25,824 nt of DNA from CAXBNV01 sp963977185 (GCA_963977185.1 CAXBNV010000022.1:1-25824), one strand, 5' to 3'; counted from the first letter of the stretch, positions 8,185 through 16,733 are shown. Made by a program: numbers and translations. Notes: a model not told the origin generated them from the sequence alone.

Positions 8185-8532
8185 CTTTTCACCTTATTTT
8201 TTATTTAAAAGACCACAGTAAATTTGTTTAATTAATAATCCGCTTTAACTTTAATATTTAAAACTTATTTTTTAATTAACCTTTTTATGTGGGGTAAATT
8301 TTTATTAATCCAGAAGTTATCTGAAATTAATATAATATGCTGTTAGATATAAAGCATATTTTTCGATAATAATAAAACTATGAACATTTACAAACTATAT
8401 ATAAGCTTGAAATTTCATCTATGTTGCAACAAGTAACAACGCCATTTTATGGATATTAGATGAAAAAGTCAAGTAGACCATACATTTAGAAAGTTGACAA
8501 AAGCCTTAACTGTTTCTTTTTACATTGATTAA
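8185..8532. other. Non-coding gap between MFS gene and dsbA
   Basis: No gene is supported here. It should contain the promoter of the minus-strand MFS gene and the 3' region of dsbA. The only structure I see is a loose dyad, TTTCATCT at 8413-8420 with AGATGAAA at 8458-8465, enclosing GTTGCAAC and a small CCATTTTATGG hairpin. There is no T run, so it is not an obvious terminator, and I cannot assign an RNA family. Confidence 0.5.
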
Positions 8533-9231
8533 TTAATTTTTACTGCAAGTTATTTTATCTTGTTTTGCAAGTTTGATAATCGTATTCAACATGTCTTCAG
8601 GAGTAGTTTGGCTTTGCACTGAGATTAAATACTTTCCATTTACAATAAATACAGGTGTGCTATTAAGATTAAAAGCATAAAAAAGTCGCATTGTATTTTT
8701 AACATCACGAGTAATAATATTTGAATTAAATACTTTTAAAATATCATCTGTATTTACTTTGTTATTTGGGTTTTTGTTGTTATATCCATCTAAAATGCTT
8801 TTAATATTCAGGTTCTCTAAATTATTGGAGCCGTTATTTTGAATGGTATCAAAAATATAAGCGTGAAGTTTATTTTGTAAATTAAATTTATCGATCGCAA
8901 AATATAGTTTAGCAGTATCTTGCCATGAATTATGAAAAACAACAGGAAGCTGTTTGATAACTATGCTTTGATTACCGTTAATTCTTTCTTTTAGTTTGCT
9001 TATTACAGGTTCAATTTTATGACAAGCAGGGCAAGAGTAGCTAAAAAACTCAAGAATTTGGCTTTTATTACAGTCTTGTTCAATTTGCTCTTTAACTAGA
9101 TAATTATCCTGTACGGATTTAGGTAAGACAGTATATTGGTCATTTAAATTGTTGTTTGCAGCATTTAAGTGGATATTGTTTAAAATTAAAAAAGATATGA
9201 AAATAAGCAAGTATTTTTTTGAAAATTCCAT
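8533..9231 (-). CDS. dsbA: Thiol:disulfide interchange protein DsbA
   Basis: A 232-residue periplasmic thioredoxin-fold oxidoreductase that introduces disulfides into exported proteins. A signal peptide covers about residues 1-25 (hydrophobic LLIFISFLIL, cleavage near NAA). The active site is C67-P-A-C70 followed by H71 (FFSYSCPACHKIEP), where E. coli DsbA has CPHC; the cis-proline loop is NSTPVFIVNGKY. The mature protein starts with YTVLPKSVQ, as in the DsbA1-type proteins of pseudomonads and Legionella. The order engB / cytochrome c4 / dsbA matches that of Pseudomonas and relatives, supporting the ordinary DsbA. Secretion-system proteins in the periplasm are likely clients, but that is inference. 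Confidence 0.93.
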   Translation of the reverse strand: MEFSKKYLLIFISFLILNNIHLNAANNNLNDQYTVLPKSVQDNYLVKEQIEQDCNKSQILEFFSYSCPACHKIEPVISKLKERINGNQSIVIKQLPVVFHNSWQDTAKLYFAIDKFNLQNKLHAYIFDTIQNNGSNNLENLNIKSILDGYNNKNPNNKVNTDDILKVFNSNIITRDVKNTMRLFYAFNLNSTPVFIVNGKYLISVQSQTTPEDMLNTIIKLAKQDKITCSKN

Positions 9232-9270
9232 ATAGCATACCCTAAATTTTTTGTTTAATTTAATTTAGGA

Positions 9271-9292
9271 TATAAAACTTCCATGTTTTATA
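9271..9292. other. Short hairpin between cytochrome c4 and dsbA
   Basis: TATAAAAC (9271-9278) and GTTTTATA (9285-9292) form a perfect 8-bp inverted repeat with a 6-base loop in the 93-bp gap between the two minus-strand genes. It is AT-rich and not followed by a T run, so it may be a weak attenuator, an operator or a chance feature. Confidence 0.3.
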
Positions 9293-9324
9293 CAATATTA
9301 TTTAATATTATTTATAATAATTTT

Positions 9325-9948
9325 TTAATGTAGGCCTGAGGCAAAGTGACTTACAGCTTCAATTTCGGCGTCTGACATTCTTTTTGCTATTGCTTGCATG
9401 ACATAATGCTTTCTTTCACCTGAGCGATAAGCTTTTAATTGCTCAATAATATAATCTGGATGTTGACCTGATAATACAGGAAAATACGCTAATCGATTAC
9501 CTTTTCCTGTTGGTGAATGGCACGCAGAGCATGCAGTAATGTTTTTTTCTAAATCGCCACCACGATATAATTTTTCCCCTTGAGTTAAGTACTTTTGCTC
9601 TGTTGTACCATTACTCATTTTTTGTGAGCTATAGTATGCAGCTAAATCCTCAAGATCAGTTACAGAAAAGTCGGCAACTTGAGTGTACATAATTTGAGCA
9701 TTTGCAGATGCTCTGTCAGTTGCACGACCTTTATATAATAATAATTCTTTTAATAAATAATTTTCATATTGCCCTGCTATTTTGGGGTAAGATGGAATGA
9801 TGCTGTTACCATCAGCACTGTGACATGCAACGCAAGTGCTAGAAATAGATTTACCATGTTCAGCATCGCCTTTAGCAAATAAATTACAAGTAAAACTAAA
9901 AATAAAGATTACAGTATAAAAAAATTTACGCATATTATTTTTATCCAT
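9325..9948 (-). CDS. Cytochrome c4 (dihaem)
   Basis: A 207-residue periplasmic dihaem c-type cytochrome that passes electrons to terminal oxidases. A signal peptide is seen at about residues 7-25 (FFYTVIFIFSFTCNLFA). Two haem sites are present, C39-V-A-C42-H43 and C140-S-A-C143-H144, each in one half of the duplicated fold, with the axial methionines probably in QIMYTQ and YVMQAI. The length is normal for the family. The start may be the second Met (MRKFFYTV, five codons in), which gives a more usual signal peptide. It is divergent from engB, as in many gammaproteobacteria, and upstream of dsbA. Confidence 0.95.
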   Translation of the reverse strand: MDKNNMRKFFYTVIFIFSFTCNLFAKGDAEHGKSISSTCVACHSADGNSIIPSYPKIAGQYENYLLKELLLYKGRATDRASANAQIMYTQVADFSVTDLEDLAAYYSSQKMSNGTTEQKYLTQGEKLYRGGDLEKNITACSACHSPTGKGNRLAYFPVLSGQHPDYIIEQLKAYRSGERKHYVMQAIAKRMSDAEIEAVSHFASGLH

Positions 9949-10073
9949 TATAAGCCGTAATAGTTCAGGTTAATTAAAAATAAGTTTATATATTGACTTA
10001 AAGTCGCTAATAGTTTTTAATACGATAATGATACGTATTTAGAAGATTTTATCAATTATTTATTTGTAAAAAT

Positions 10074-10706
10074 GTGAAAAAAATTAATTTCAATAAAGCA
10101 CAATATACCAATAGCTCGGTAAGTTGTAAAACTTATCCTCAAGACCTTGGTCATGAGGTTGCTATTGTTGGCAGATCCAATGTAGGCAAGTCAAGTTTAA
10201 TTAATAAACTTACAGGGTATAAGCGTCTTGCAAAAGTGAGTAAAACTCCAGGCCGAACTCAATGCATTAATTTTTTTGATATTGAAAATGAAAATATAGT
10301 TGATTATCCATTAAGATTAGTTGATTTACCAGGTTATGGTTATGCTGCTGTACATGCTTCAGTTCAAGAGAAGTGGGATAGTATGATGGCGGAGTATTTA
10401 ACTAAAAGAAAATCGTTAAAAGGTCTTTTGCTAATTATTGATATAAGACATTTGTTAAAAAAATTAGATTTAGAGTTATTAACTTTTGCAAAGCAAATAA
10501 ATGTACCAATACATTTGATTTTAAATAAATCAGATAAGTTATCAAAAAATAAGATTCATCAATCTGAAAGCAAATTAAGAAAAGAGCTCAAAGCTCAGAT
10601 AGGAGATTTGCAGCAAAATAACATTAGCGTACAAGTTTTTTCAGCATCCAATGGCTCTGGTGTTTTAGAGCTAGAAGATTTGTTATGTTCTTGGTTATTG
10701 CCATAA
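10074..10706 (+). CDS. engB: Ribosome-biogenesis GTPase EngB/YihA
   Basis: A 210-residue essential GTPase of the YihA/YsxC/EngB family, involved in large ribosomal subunit assembly. Motifs are complete: G1 GRSNVGKSSL (residues 33-42), the switch region SKTPGRTQ, G3 DLPGYGYA, G4 NKSDKL and G5-like SASNGSG near the C-terminus. The start is GTG at 10074; the overlapping ATG at 10072 runs straight into a stop, so GTG is the only sensible start near the family's usual N-terminus. No clear Shine-Dalgarno is present. Confidence 0.96.
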   Translation: MKKINFNKAQYTNSSVSCKTYPQDLGHEVAIVGRSNVGKSSLINKLTGYKRLAKVSKTPGRTQCINFFDIENENIVDYPLRLVDLPGYGYAAVHASVQEKWDSMMAEYLTKRKSLKGLLLIIDIRHLLKKLDLELLTFAKQINVPIHLILNKSDKLSKNKIHQSESKLRKELKAQIGDLQQNNISVQVFSASNGSGVLELEDLLCSWLLP

Positions 10707-10776
10707 TTTTTTGATAAAACTAATAATAAATTTATTTCCTAAGTGTTTGCTAGTATAACTCATGGAATACTTTAGT

Positions 10777-10835
10777 GGATTTTTTAGGTTAAAAAAATCC
10801 TAGGATAAGCAGGGGTAGGATTAAACTTATCCTAG
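10777..10835. repeat. Two tandem hairpins downstream of engB
   Basis: In the 268-bp gap between engB and the pilin gene, GGATTTTTT (10777-10785) pairs with AAAAAATCC (10792-10800), and directly after it CTAGGATAAG (10800-10809) pairs perfectly with CTTATCCTAG (10826-10835). A further small palindrome AATGATTTATAATCATT lies at about 10840-10856. The first hairpin could act as a weak terminator for engB, but neither main stem has a T run after it. A small structured RNA or a remnant of a mobile repeat is also possible. I see no open reading frame here. Confidence 0.5.
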
Positions 10836-10974
10836 AACAAATGATTTATAATCATTACTTGTACATTAGTCTAGTGACGAAGCTAAAAGTTTCTTAAATA
10901 ATGGCGAAAAAAGTTGGTTCTTTTTTAAATTTGCTATACCCTAAAGCATTAAAATGTTGTAGGTTTATAACTAT

Positions 10975-11859
10975 TTGGAAATGCAGGCAAAATCACAAGG
11001 ATTTATTTTATTAGAAGCAATATTATCTTTTATTTTATTTAGTATTATATGTTTTGGCATCAGTAATTTTTTAATTTATACGCTTTATGAGACTTATAAA
11101 CTGCACTATATCAATAAAGCTTATATTCTTATCGATAATTATCTTCAAGTAAAAGAATGTATTAATAATAAGACAGATGATATTTTATTAAATAATATTA
11201 AAAAACAAGCTAAAGATTTTTTTCCTGATGGTAAAGTAATAGTTTCTTCATCTAGTATTAGCATTAAATGGACTATTTCTTTAGGACGTTTAAATAAATC
11301 AAACGAATATAATTTTAAATTTCATAATAAGCCTGCCGGTTTTATTTTATTAGAATCTATATGTTATTTATTGATACTTAGTTTAATAATTTTAAGTTCA
11401 TTATCATTATTTCATAATTTAAATATAATTTATAAGCTACAAAATAATATATTTAGTGTAGATAATAGTTTTAATTTGGCAAAAAGTTACATAAAAAATG
11501 ATATTAAGCAGAGTATTAATACCCAAATATTATCATTTGAGCAATATCAACTGAAATCAAAAAACTTAAATATTAATAAAAAACATAATTCAGATATTTT
11601 ATATATAGAAAAACAATCTACAAGTATAGATAAGCAAAATAATATAGATAATATTACCTATATAATGAAAAAAAATAAAGACAACCAGATTGGATTATTT
11701 AGATCTGTTAATTTTAAAAGATTTGAACAGATTGTCTCTAACATTTATTCTGTAAAATATGAGCTCTATTTTTCTAATAATAAAAAACTATTAAATATAA
11801 AATTTTATGGAAAACAAGATGTATTTAATGATTATATAGAGGTAATATTAAGATTATAA
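10975..11859 (+). CDS. Fused double type IV pilin-like protein (PilV-PilW type)
   Basis: A 294-residue protein carrying two class III (prepilin) signal sequences in one frame. The first is SQG9-F10-ILLE14 followed by a hydrophobic helix to about residue 38; the second is PAG122-F123-ILLE127 followed by a hydrophobic helix to about residue 148. Both have the Gly before Phe and the Glu at +5 of mature pilins. The first half (about 115 residues) looks like a shortened PilV, the second like PilW; in gammaproteobacteria these minor pilins are separate neighbouring genes. There is no ATG, GTG or TTG just before the second motif, so the fusion is real in the sequence given. The start may be TTG at 10975 or ATG at 10981, which gives a more typical leader MQAKSQG. 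Confidence 0.75.
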   Translation: MEMQAKSQGFILLEAILSFILFSIICFGISNFLIYTLYETYKLHYINKAYILIDNYLQVKECINNKTDDILLNNIKKQAKDFFPDGKVIVSSSSISIKWTISLGRLNKSNEYNFKFHNKPAGFILLESICYLLILSLIILSSLSLFHNLNIIYKLQNNIFSVDNSFNLAKSYIKNDIKQSINTQILSFEQYQLKSKNLNINKKHNSDILYIEKQSTSIDKQNNIDNITYIMKKNKDNQIGLFRSVNFKRFEQIVSNIYSVKYELYFSNNKKLLNIKFYGKQDVFNDYIEVILRL

Positions 11860-12008
11860 TGATAAAATTTTATGAAAATGGTAATGCAGTATTATTATTG
11901 TTAGTTTTATTGATAATTTACAGTCTGTGTGTTAGTTTAATACTGCAAAATATAGTAGAAAAACAACAAATATTAAATATGATTAAATACGAGATTCCAA
12001 TCCATTAA
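11859..12008 (+). CDS. Small PilX-like pilin remnant (49 residues)
   Basis: This short frame starts at the ATG overlapping the stop of the fused pilin gene (TAATG at 11857-11861) and ends three bases before the ATG of the next gene. It encodes MIKFYENGNAVLLLLVLLI and a second half rich in Gln, Lys and Ile. Its N-terminal hydrophobic helix followed by a polar stretch resembles the beginning of PilX (the minor pilin usually encoded after pilV and pilW), but the rest of PilX is absent. The tight overlap suggests translational coupling and that it is still read. It may be a decaying gene or a functional small membrane protein. Confidence 0.55.
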   Translation: MIKFYENGNAVLLLLVLLIIYSLCVSLILQNIVEKQQILNMIKYEIPIH

Positions 12009-12011
12009 ACC

Positions 12012-14975
12012 ATGTCAAATTTATCTTATTCTAATGTTGAGAGCAAAGAAGGCTCTTATATTAAATTATTAAAAAACTTTCCTTTTGTTGCTTATTTAAT
12101 AAGTTTATTTTTAGGTGCTTTTAATGATAATGCCTATAAAACAGTGGTAATGCTAATCGCCTTATCGCAGTTTGATACAGGTTATGTTGATTTTTATTTT
12201 ATTGGTGCGCAATTAGTTTTTATCTTGCCATATCTGCTTTTTGCAGGTTATGCCGGATATTTAGCTGATATTTATTCTAAAACTAAAGTATTTATAGCTA
12301 CTAAATTTTTGGAAGTTATTATAATGCTTTTTATTTTATATTTTTTGCCAACTGTAAATAAGCCCGCATTAATAGGAATTTTATTTTTATTATCTGCTCA
12401 ATCTATGTTTTTTAGCCCTGCTAAATATGGGATTTTGCCAGAAATATTTGATGAAACTGAAATATCTCGAGCTAATGGTCTTTTAGAGCTTGCAACTTTT
12501 GTATCTATAATTTTAGGCACCGCATTTGGTGGGGTATTAATGCAATATTTTGCAAATAGTTACATTATAATTGCTTTAAATTTATTTGGCTTATCAGTAA
12601 TTGGTTTTGTTTTAAGTTTTTTCATACCAAAGGTAAATTCATCTGGCTCAAATAAATCTTTTAAAATTAACCCTTGGCATGAGATTAGTTTAGGAATAAA
12701 AGAGATGCGAAAAGATAGTATTCTTACGCTTTCTATTTTAGGTATTACTGTGTTTTTCTCAATGGCTCTTATACTTACGACTAATTTATTAGTATTTGGT
12801 AAAGAGATTTTACATTTAGAAAATTATCAGCTGGGAATTTTAAATGCTACGATGGGTCTTGGAATAGGAGTTGGTAGTTGTCTTGCTGGTTGGCTATCAG
12901 GTGATAAAATTGAATATGGGCTGATTCCATTTGGAGTTTTAGGAATTGCCACTTGTTGTTTTTTCCTTGGTTTTTTAACTAATATTTATTACGTTTGTTT
13001 AATTTTATTTTTTGCAGGAGTTATGGCGGGAATTTTTGTTGTCCCTCTTAATGCTTTATTACAAGAAATTCCTCATAAGCACCAAAAAGGAAGATTGATA
13101 TCAACTAATAATTTTTTTAATGGTGTAGGCATGATTGTTGCTGTATTACTTTTATGGGTATTACAGCTTAAGTTTAGCTCAGATTATATTATGTTAGTTT
13201 TAAGTTTAATCTTATTTGGGTTTAACTTTATTGCATTATTAGTTAGTCCGTTATTTTTTGTAAGATTTATTTTGTGGATATTAGTTCACACCTTATATAG
13301 AGTTAAAGTGAAAGGCAAACTAGATATCCCTTATAAAGGAGCTGCGGTTATTGTTGCTAATAAAGTTTCAGCTTTAGATGGATTATTGATTAGTATTGCT
13401 TTGCCAAGATTTGTTAGATATTTTGTTACAGATAGTGTATATCAACATCCATTTTTCAAATTAATATTAAAGTTTGTTAAAGCGATCCCATATGATGCAG
13501 ATAATCAAGAAAACTTTATGACAAGTGCATCAAAAGCAAGGGAAGCTTTAGTTCAAGGGCATATAGTTTGTATTTTTAAAGATGATAATATTGATATTCC
13601 AAAAAATAATATTCCTTTTGAAGTTTTTTATGACTCTGTTGTATCTGAGTTAGATGTTCCGGTTTTTCCAATTTATATAGATCAGCCATGGAATGGGATA
13701 ATTGCATATAGTAAAGGAAAAACTCGATTAGTTGCACCTGAGCAGTTTCCAGTTGAAGTTATTATGACTTTAGGAAATAAGCTAGAATCAACTAGTGCTA
13801 CAGCTGAAGATATTAAACGTGAAATGCATAACTTAACTCAAAAAGTTATGTCTTCAGAGGATATTACTTCTAAAAAGAAAGCTAAATACATAGAAAATTA
13901 TTTAGCAAAAGAATTTATTAAGACAGCCACAACTTATCCTCAAGAAACAGCAGTTATTGATAATTTAGGTTATAAAATTTCATATCACAAGCTTAGTAAT
14001 TATGTTTTAGCTTTATCAAAATTATTGAAAAAAGATAAAAACTTAACTAAACAAAAATCTATAGCAGTACTTATTCCAAATAGTTTCTTTAATATTTTGT
14101 GCAATATAGCTTTAGTGTTCGCAGGATATAAAGTTATTAATTTAGATACTAATAACTCTAATAAAATATCAGGTATAATCGATAAATATCAGATCAAAAA
14201 AATTTTTACGGTGACATGGTTTGTTAATAATGCTAATTACATTAGCAAAGAAAGCCTAGTTATATTAAAGTCTAAAAACATAGAATTATTAGACTTTGAA
14301 AATTATTATAAAGAAATATCATCAAATACATTTTATAAAATAAGCTTCATAAAATATTTAGTGCCTTCTAAATATTTAGTAAAAATATATGGCAAGATTA
14401 TTTTAGATTTGGATTATCGAGTAACGGGATTTGAAAACTTTACTATAACTCAAAGTAGTATTAAAAATAAATTAAGAGCAAGTAAAAAATTTTTAGGTCT
14501 TAGAAGAAAAGATAATATTTTAAGTGTAGTGCCTTATAGTAATATGGACTCATATATTATGTCATTTTGGCTTCCTATTATTGTTGGCTCGAGTATAGTT
14601 ACGCATACAAATTTTAATGTAAAAAATACAGAAGAGTTGAAGCAATATATTAATGATAAACATATTAATATATTAATAGATTTTTCTGAAAATTTTAATA
14701 AATATATTAACTTTGCTTACTCATGTTTTAAGCATCTTCATTTAGCTGTAGTCTTAACTAAGGTAGATCAAGCTGTAATTAATTCAATGCAAAATAATAG
14801 TGATTTTACTGATATTTTTGCTAAACTTGATACAGACCTTATTGATAATTTCAAACAGTATTTTAAAAATGCTAACTTATTAATAAGTACTTATTCTGAA
14901 GAACAAGGTATGTTTCTATTAAGTTACAAAGATGATAATAATAACTATTATGGTTGCTGCTTAGAGTCCGCATAA
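12012..14975 (+). CDS. aas: Aas-like MFS / PlsC / AMP-binding fusion with degraded enzymatic domains
   Basis: A 987-residue protein with the layout of the fused lysophospholipid transporter / acyltransferase / acyl-ACP synthetase (LplT-PlsC-Aas), which re-acylates lysophosphatidylethanolamine. Residues 1-410 are a well-kept LplT-type MFS domain (FLGAFNDNAYK near the N-terminus, FFSPAKYGILPE). The PlsC domain (about 415-600) has lost its catalytic motif: HxxxxD reads N450-K451-VSAL-D456, with Lys for His, and the FPEG motif reads F522-K523-D524-D525. The AMP-binding region (about 620-987) lacks the Ser/Thr/Gly-rich P-loop and stops after a remnant of the YGxTE motif (TYSEEQGM), without the C-terminal lysine subdomain; intact fusions are roughly 150 residues longer. 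Only lipid flipping is likely to remain. It follows the pilin genes by 3 bp. Confidence 0.8.
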   Translation: MSNLSYSNVESKEGSYIKLLKNFPFVAYLISLFLGAFNDNAYKTVVMLIALSQFDTGYVDFYFIGAQLVFILPYLLFAGYAGYLADIYSKTKVFIATKFLEVIIMLFILYFLPTVNKPALIGILFLLSAQSMFFSPAKYGILPEIFDETEISRANGLLELATFVSIILGTAFGGVLMQYFANSYIIIALNLFGLSVIGFVLSFFIPKVNSSGSNKSFKINPWHEISLGIKEMRKDSILTLSILGITVFFSMALILTTNLLVFGKEILHLENYQLGILNATMGLGIGVGSCLAGWLSGDKIEYGLIPFGVLGIATCCFFLGFLTNIYYVCLILFFAGVMAGIFVVPLNALLQEIPHKHQKGRLISTNNFFNGVGMIVAVLLLWVLQLKFSSDYIMLVLSLILFGFNFIALLVSPLFFVRFILWILVHTLYRVKVKGKLDIPYKGAAVIVANKVSALDGLLISIALPRFVRYFVTDSVYQHPFFKLILKFVKAIPYDADNQENFMTSASKAREALVQGHIVCIFKDDNIDIPKNNIPFEVFYDSVVSELDVPVFPIYIDQPWNGIIAYSKGKTRLVAPEQFPVEVIMTLGNKLESTSATAEDIKREMHNLTQKVMSSEDITSKKKAKYIENYLAKEFIKTATTYPQETAVIDNLGYKISYHKLSNYVLALSKLLKKDKNLTKQKSIAVLIPNSFFNILCNIALVFAGYKVINLDTNNSNKISGIIDKYQIKKIFTVTWFVNNANYISKESLVILKSKNIELLDFENYYKEISSNTFYKISFIKYLVPSKYLVKIYGKIILDLDYRVTGFENFTITQSSIKNKLRASKKFLGLRRKDNILSVVPYSNMDSYIMSFWLPIIVGSSIVTHTNFNVKNTEELKQYINDKHINILIDFSENFNKYINFAYSCFKHLHLAVVLTKVDQAVINSMQNNSDFTDIFAKLDTDLIDNFKQYFKNANLLISTYSEEQGMFLLSYKDDNNNYYGCCLESA

Positions 14976-15013
14976 AACATCTTTTGCTTATTGTTTTTTA
15001 ATTATTAAGGGAT

Positions 15014-15799
15014 ATGATTATGGAGACTTTAAATTTAGAAATTACTGGTAAAGTCGCTACGTTGACTTTTAATCGCCCAGAAGCAATGAATACATATAAT
15101 TGGAAAATGAGTGAAGAGCTTCCGGAGTGTCTTGAATCTATTGTCGAAAATAAAAATGTTAGCATACTATTATTAAGAGGCGCTAACAATATTTTTATGG
15201 CCGGGGGTGATATTGGTTTATTAGAAAAAGCTATAACATCCAGTGAAGAGTATACCAGAGAAGCCATCAACTCTTTAAATGCCTCTATTGATATGATTTA
15301 TAACATGGATAAATTAGTTGTTGCTGCTGTTGAAGGAGCATGTGCTGGGGCAGGTTTAAGTATTATGCTGGCAGCTGATTTTGCTATATGTGCAGATAAC
15401 ACTAAATTTAATACAGCCTACATGGCATTAGGCCTAACTCCAGATGGAGGGATGAGTTACTTTTTGCCAAGAATAGTAGGTCCTAAAAAAGCCTTAGAGT
15501 TATTATTATGTACAAATCATTTTGATGCAAAACAGGCTTCTGATTTGGGTTTAGTTAATAATGTAATAAGTGCTGAAAAATTTGATAAATTTATTAATAA
15601 ATTTGTTAACAATTTATCTTTAGGCCCTAATGGATCTCAACTTAAAGTAAAGCATTTAATTCAAAGTTCTTTTGAACATAGTTTAAATGAGCAATTAGGA
15701 ATGGAGGCAGATAGTTTTATTTCTTCAACTAAAAGTAAAAATTTTGCACAAGGAATTAAAGCTTTTTTAAATAAAGAAAAGCCAGTATTTAATAAATAA
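15014..15799 (+). CDS. Enoyl-CoA hydratase/isomerase family protein
   Basis: A crotonase-fold protein of up to 261 residues acting on an acyl-CoA. The CoA-binding and oxyanion-hole segments are present (FMAGGDIGLLEKA; ACAGAGLSIMLAADFAICADN). Both catalytic Glu positions of true enoyl-CoA hydratase are replaced (S116 and Y136), but Asp144 in LTPDGG is present, as in PaaG-type and dienoyl-CoA isomerases. An isomerase is therefore more likely than a hydratase; the exact substrate is unknown. The AAGGG at 15007-15011 is only 2 bp from the first ATG but 8 bp from the ATG at 15020, so translation probably starts at METLNLEI (15020). It lies about 40 bp after the Aas-like gene and 91 bp before an SDR gene. 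Confidence 0.88.
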   Translation: MIMETLNLEITGKVATLTFNRPEAMNTYNWKMSEELPECLESIVENKNVSILLLRGANNIFMAGGDIGLLEKAITSSEEYTREAINSLNASIDMIYNMDKLVVAAVEGACAGAGLSIMLAADFAICADNTKFNTAYMALGLTPDGGMSYFLPRIVGPKKALELLLCTNHFDAKQASDLGLVNNVISAEKFDKFINKFVNNLSLGPNGSQLKVKHLIQSSFEHSLNEQLGMEADSFISSTKSKNFAQGIKAFLNKEKPVFNK

Positions 15800-15890
15800 T
15801 GATGCTTGCTCCATAATCATCTCCTGCAAGCAAGAGATAACTTAAGGAGTATAATGATTAGATAATTAAATTATAATAAAGGAGATTAGT

Positions 15891-16715
15891 ATGACAGAAC
15901 ATAATTTTGCTAATAAAACGGCATTTATTACAGGAGCAAGTCGTGGTATTGGTAGAGCCATTGCTTTAGAACTAGCTAAAAGGGGAGCGAACATCGTCAT
16001 AGCAGCAAAGACTAAAGAAGCTCATCCACAATTATCTGGTACTATTGATTCTGTTGCAAAAGAAGTTGAAGATTTAGGTGCAAAAGCATTAGCTTTGCAA
16101 GTAGATGTTCGTGATGAAGCATTGGTTGAACAGGCAATGAAAAAAGCATTTGATACTTTTGGTGGTATTGATATTTTAATTAATAATGCTAGCGCAATTT
16201 CAATGACTCCAACAACAGATACGCAAATGAAAAGATTTGACTTAATGTTTGATGTTAATGTTCGAGGTACTTTTATGTGCTCACAAAAGGCTTATCAGTA
16301 TTTAGTAAAATCTGATAACCCTCATATTTTAAATTTAGCACCACCATTAAATTTAGATAAAAAATGGTTCAAAGATCATGTTGCATATACGATGTCTAAA
16401 TATGGGATGAGTATGTGTACTTTAGGTATGAGCGAAGAATTTAAGGCTCAAGGTATAGCGGTTAATTCATTATGGCCAAAAACAACGATTGCAACAGCCG
16501 CTATTGAATTTAATTTTCCTAAAGAATTAATTCAGGCAAGTAGAAAACCTGCAATTATGTCTGATGCAGCATTAGCTGTTCTAGCAAGACGCTCTCAAGA
16601 TTGTACTGGTAATTTTTTTATAGATGAAGAAGTATTAAAATCAGAAGGTGTTACTGATTTTGATAAGTATGCGATTAATCCTAAAATTCCTTTGTTTCTG
16701 GATTTATTTTTGTAG
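15891..16715 (+). CDS. SDR family oxidoreductase, HSDL2-like
   Basis: A 274-residue short-chain dehydrogenase related to the N-terminal domain of hydroxysteroid dehydrogenase-like protein 2. The cofactor motif is TGASRGIGRAIA, NNAS is in the next Rossmann element, and the active site contains YTMSKYG with the characteristic LNLAPPLNLDKKWF and GMSEEF segments of the HSDL2 group. The catalytic Ser position lies in the NLAPP segment and is not an obvious Ser, as also seen in HSDL2 relatives. A good Shine-Dalgarno AAGGAG (about 15879-15884) precedes the ATG. Together with the preceding isomerase it suggests fatty-acyl or lipid metabolism. The C-terminal SCP2 domain of eukaryotic HSDL2 is absent. 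Confidence 0.9.
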   Translation: MTEHNFANKTAFITGASRGIGRAIALELAKRGANIVIAAKTKEAHPQLSGTIDSVAKEVEDLGAKALALQVDVRDEALVEQAMKKAFDTFGGIDILINNASAISMTPTTDTQMKRFDLMFDVNVRGTFMCSQKAYQYLVKSDNPHILNLAPPLNLDKKWFKDHVAYTMSKYGMSMCTLGMSEEFKAQGIAVNSLWPKTTIATAAIEFNFPKELIQASRKPAIMSDAALAVLARRSQDCTGNFFIDEEVLKSEGVTDFDKYAINPKIPLFLDLFL

Positions 16716-16733
16716 AATGACCAACATAAAATT

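Noticed and set aside
8494..8526. TTGACA followed by TACATT as a plus-strand promoter
   Set aside because: The spacer would be about 21 bp and no plus-strand gene follows; it lies at the end of dsbA on the other strand.
10800..10835. Intrinsic terminator of engB
   Set aside because: The stem is perfect but has no T run after it and lies about 95 bp from the stop; reported only as a hairpin.
15014..15019. First ATG as the start of the crotonase-family gene
   Set aside because: The AAGGG is only 2 bp away; the ATG at 15020 has a normal 8-bp spacing, so the upstream start is probably not used.
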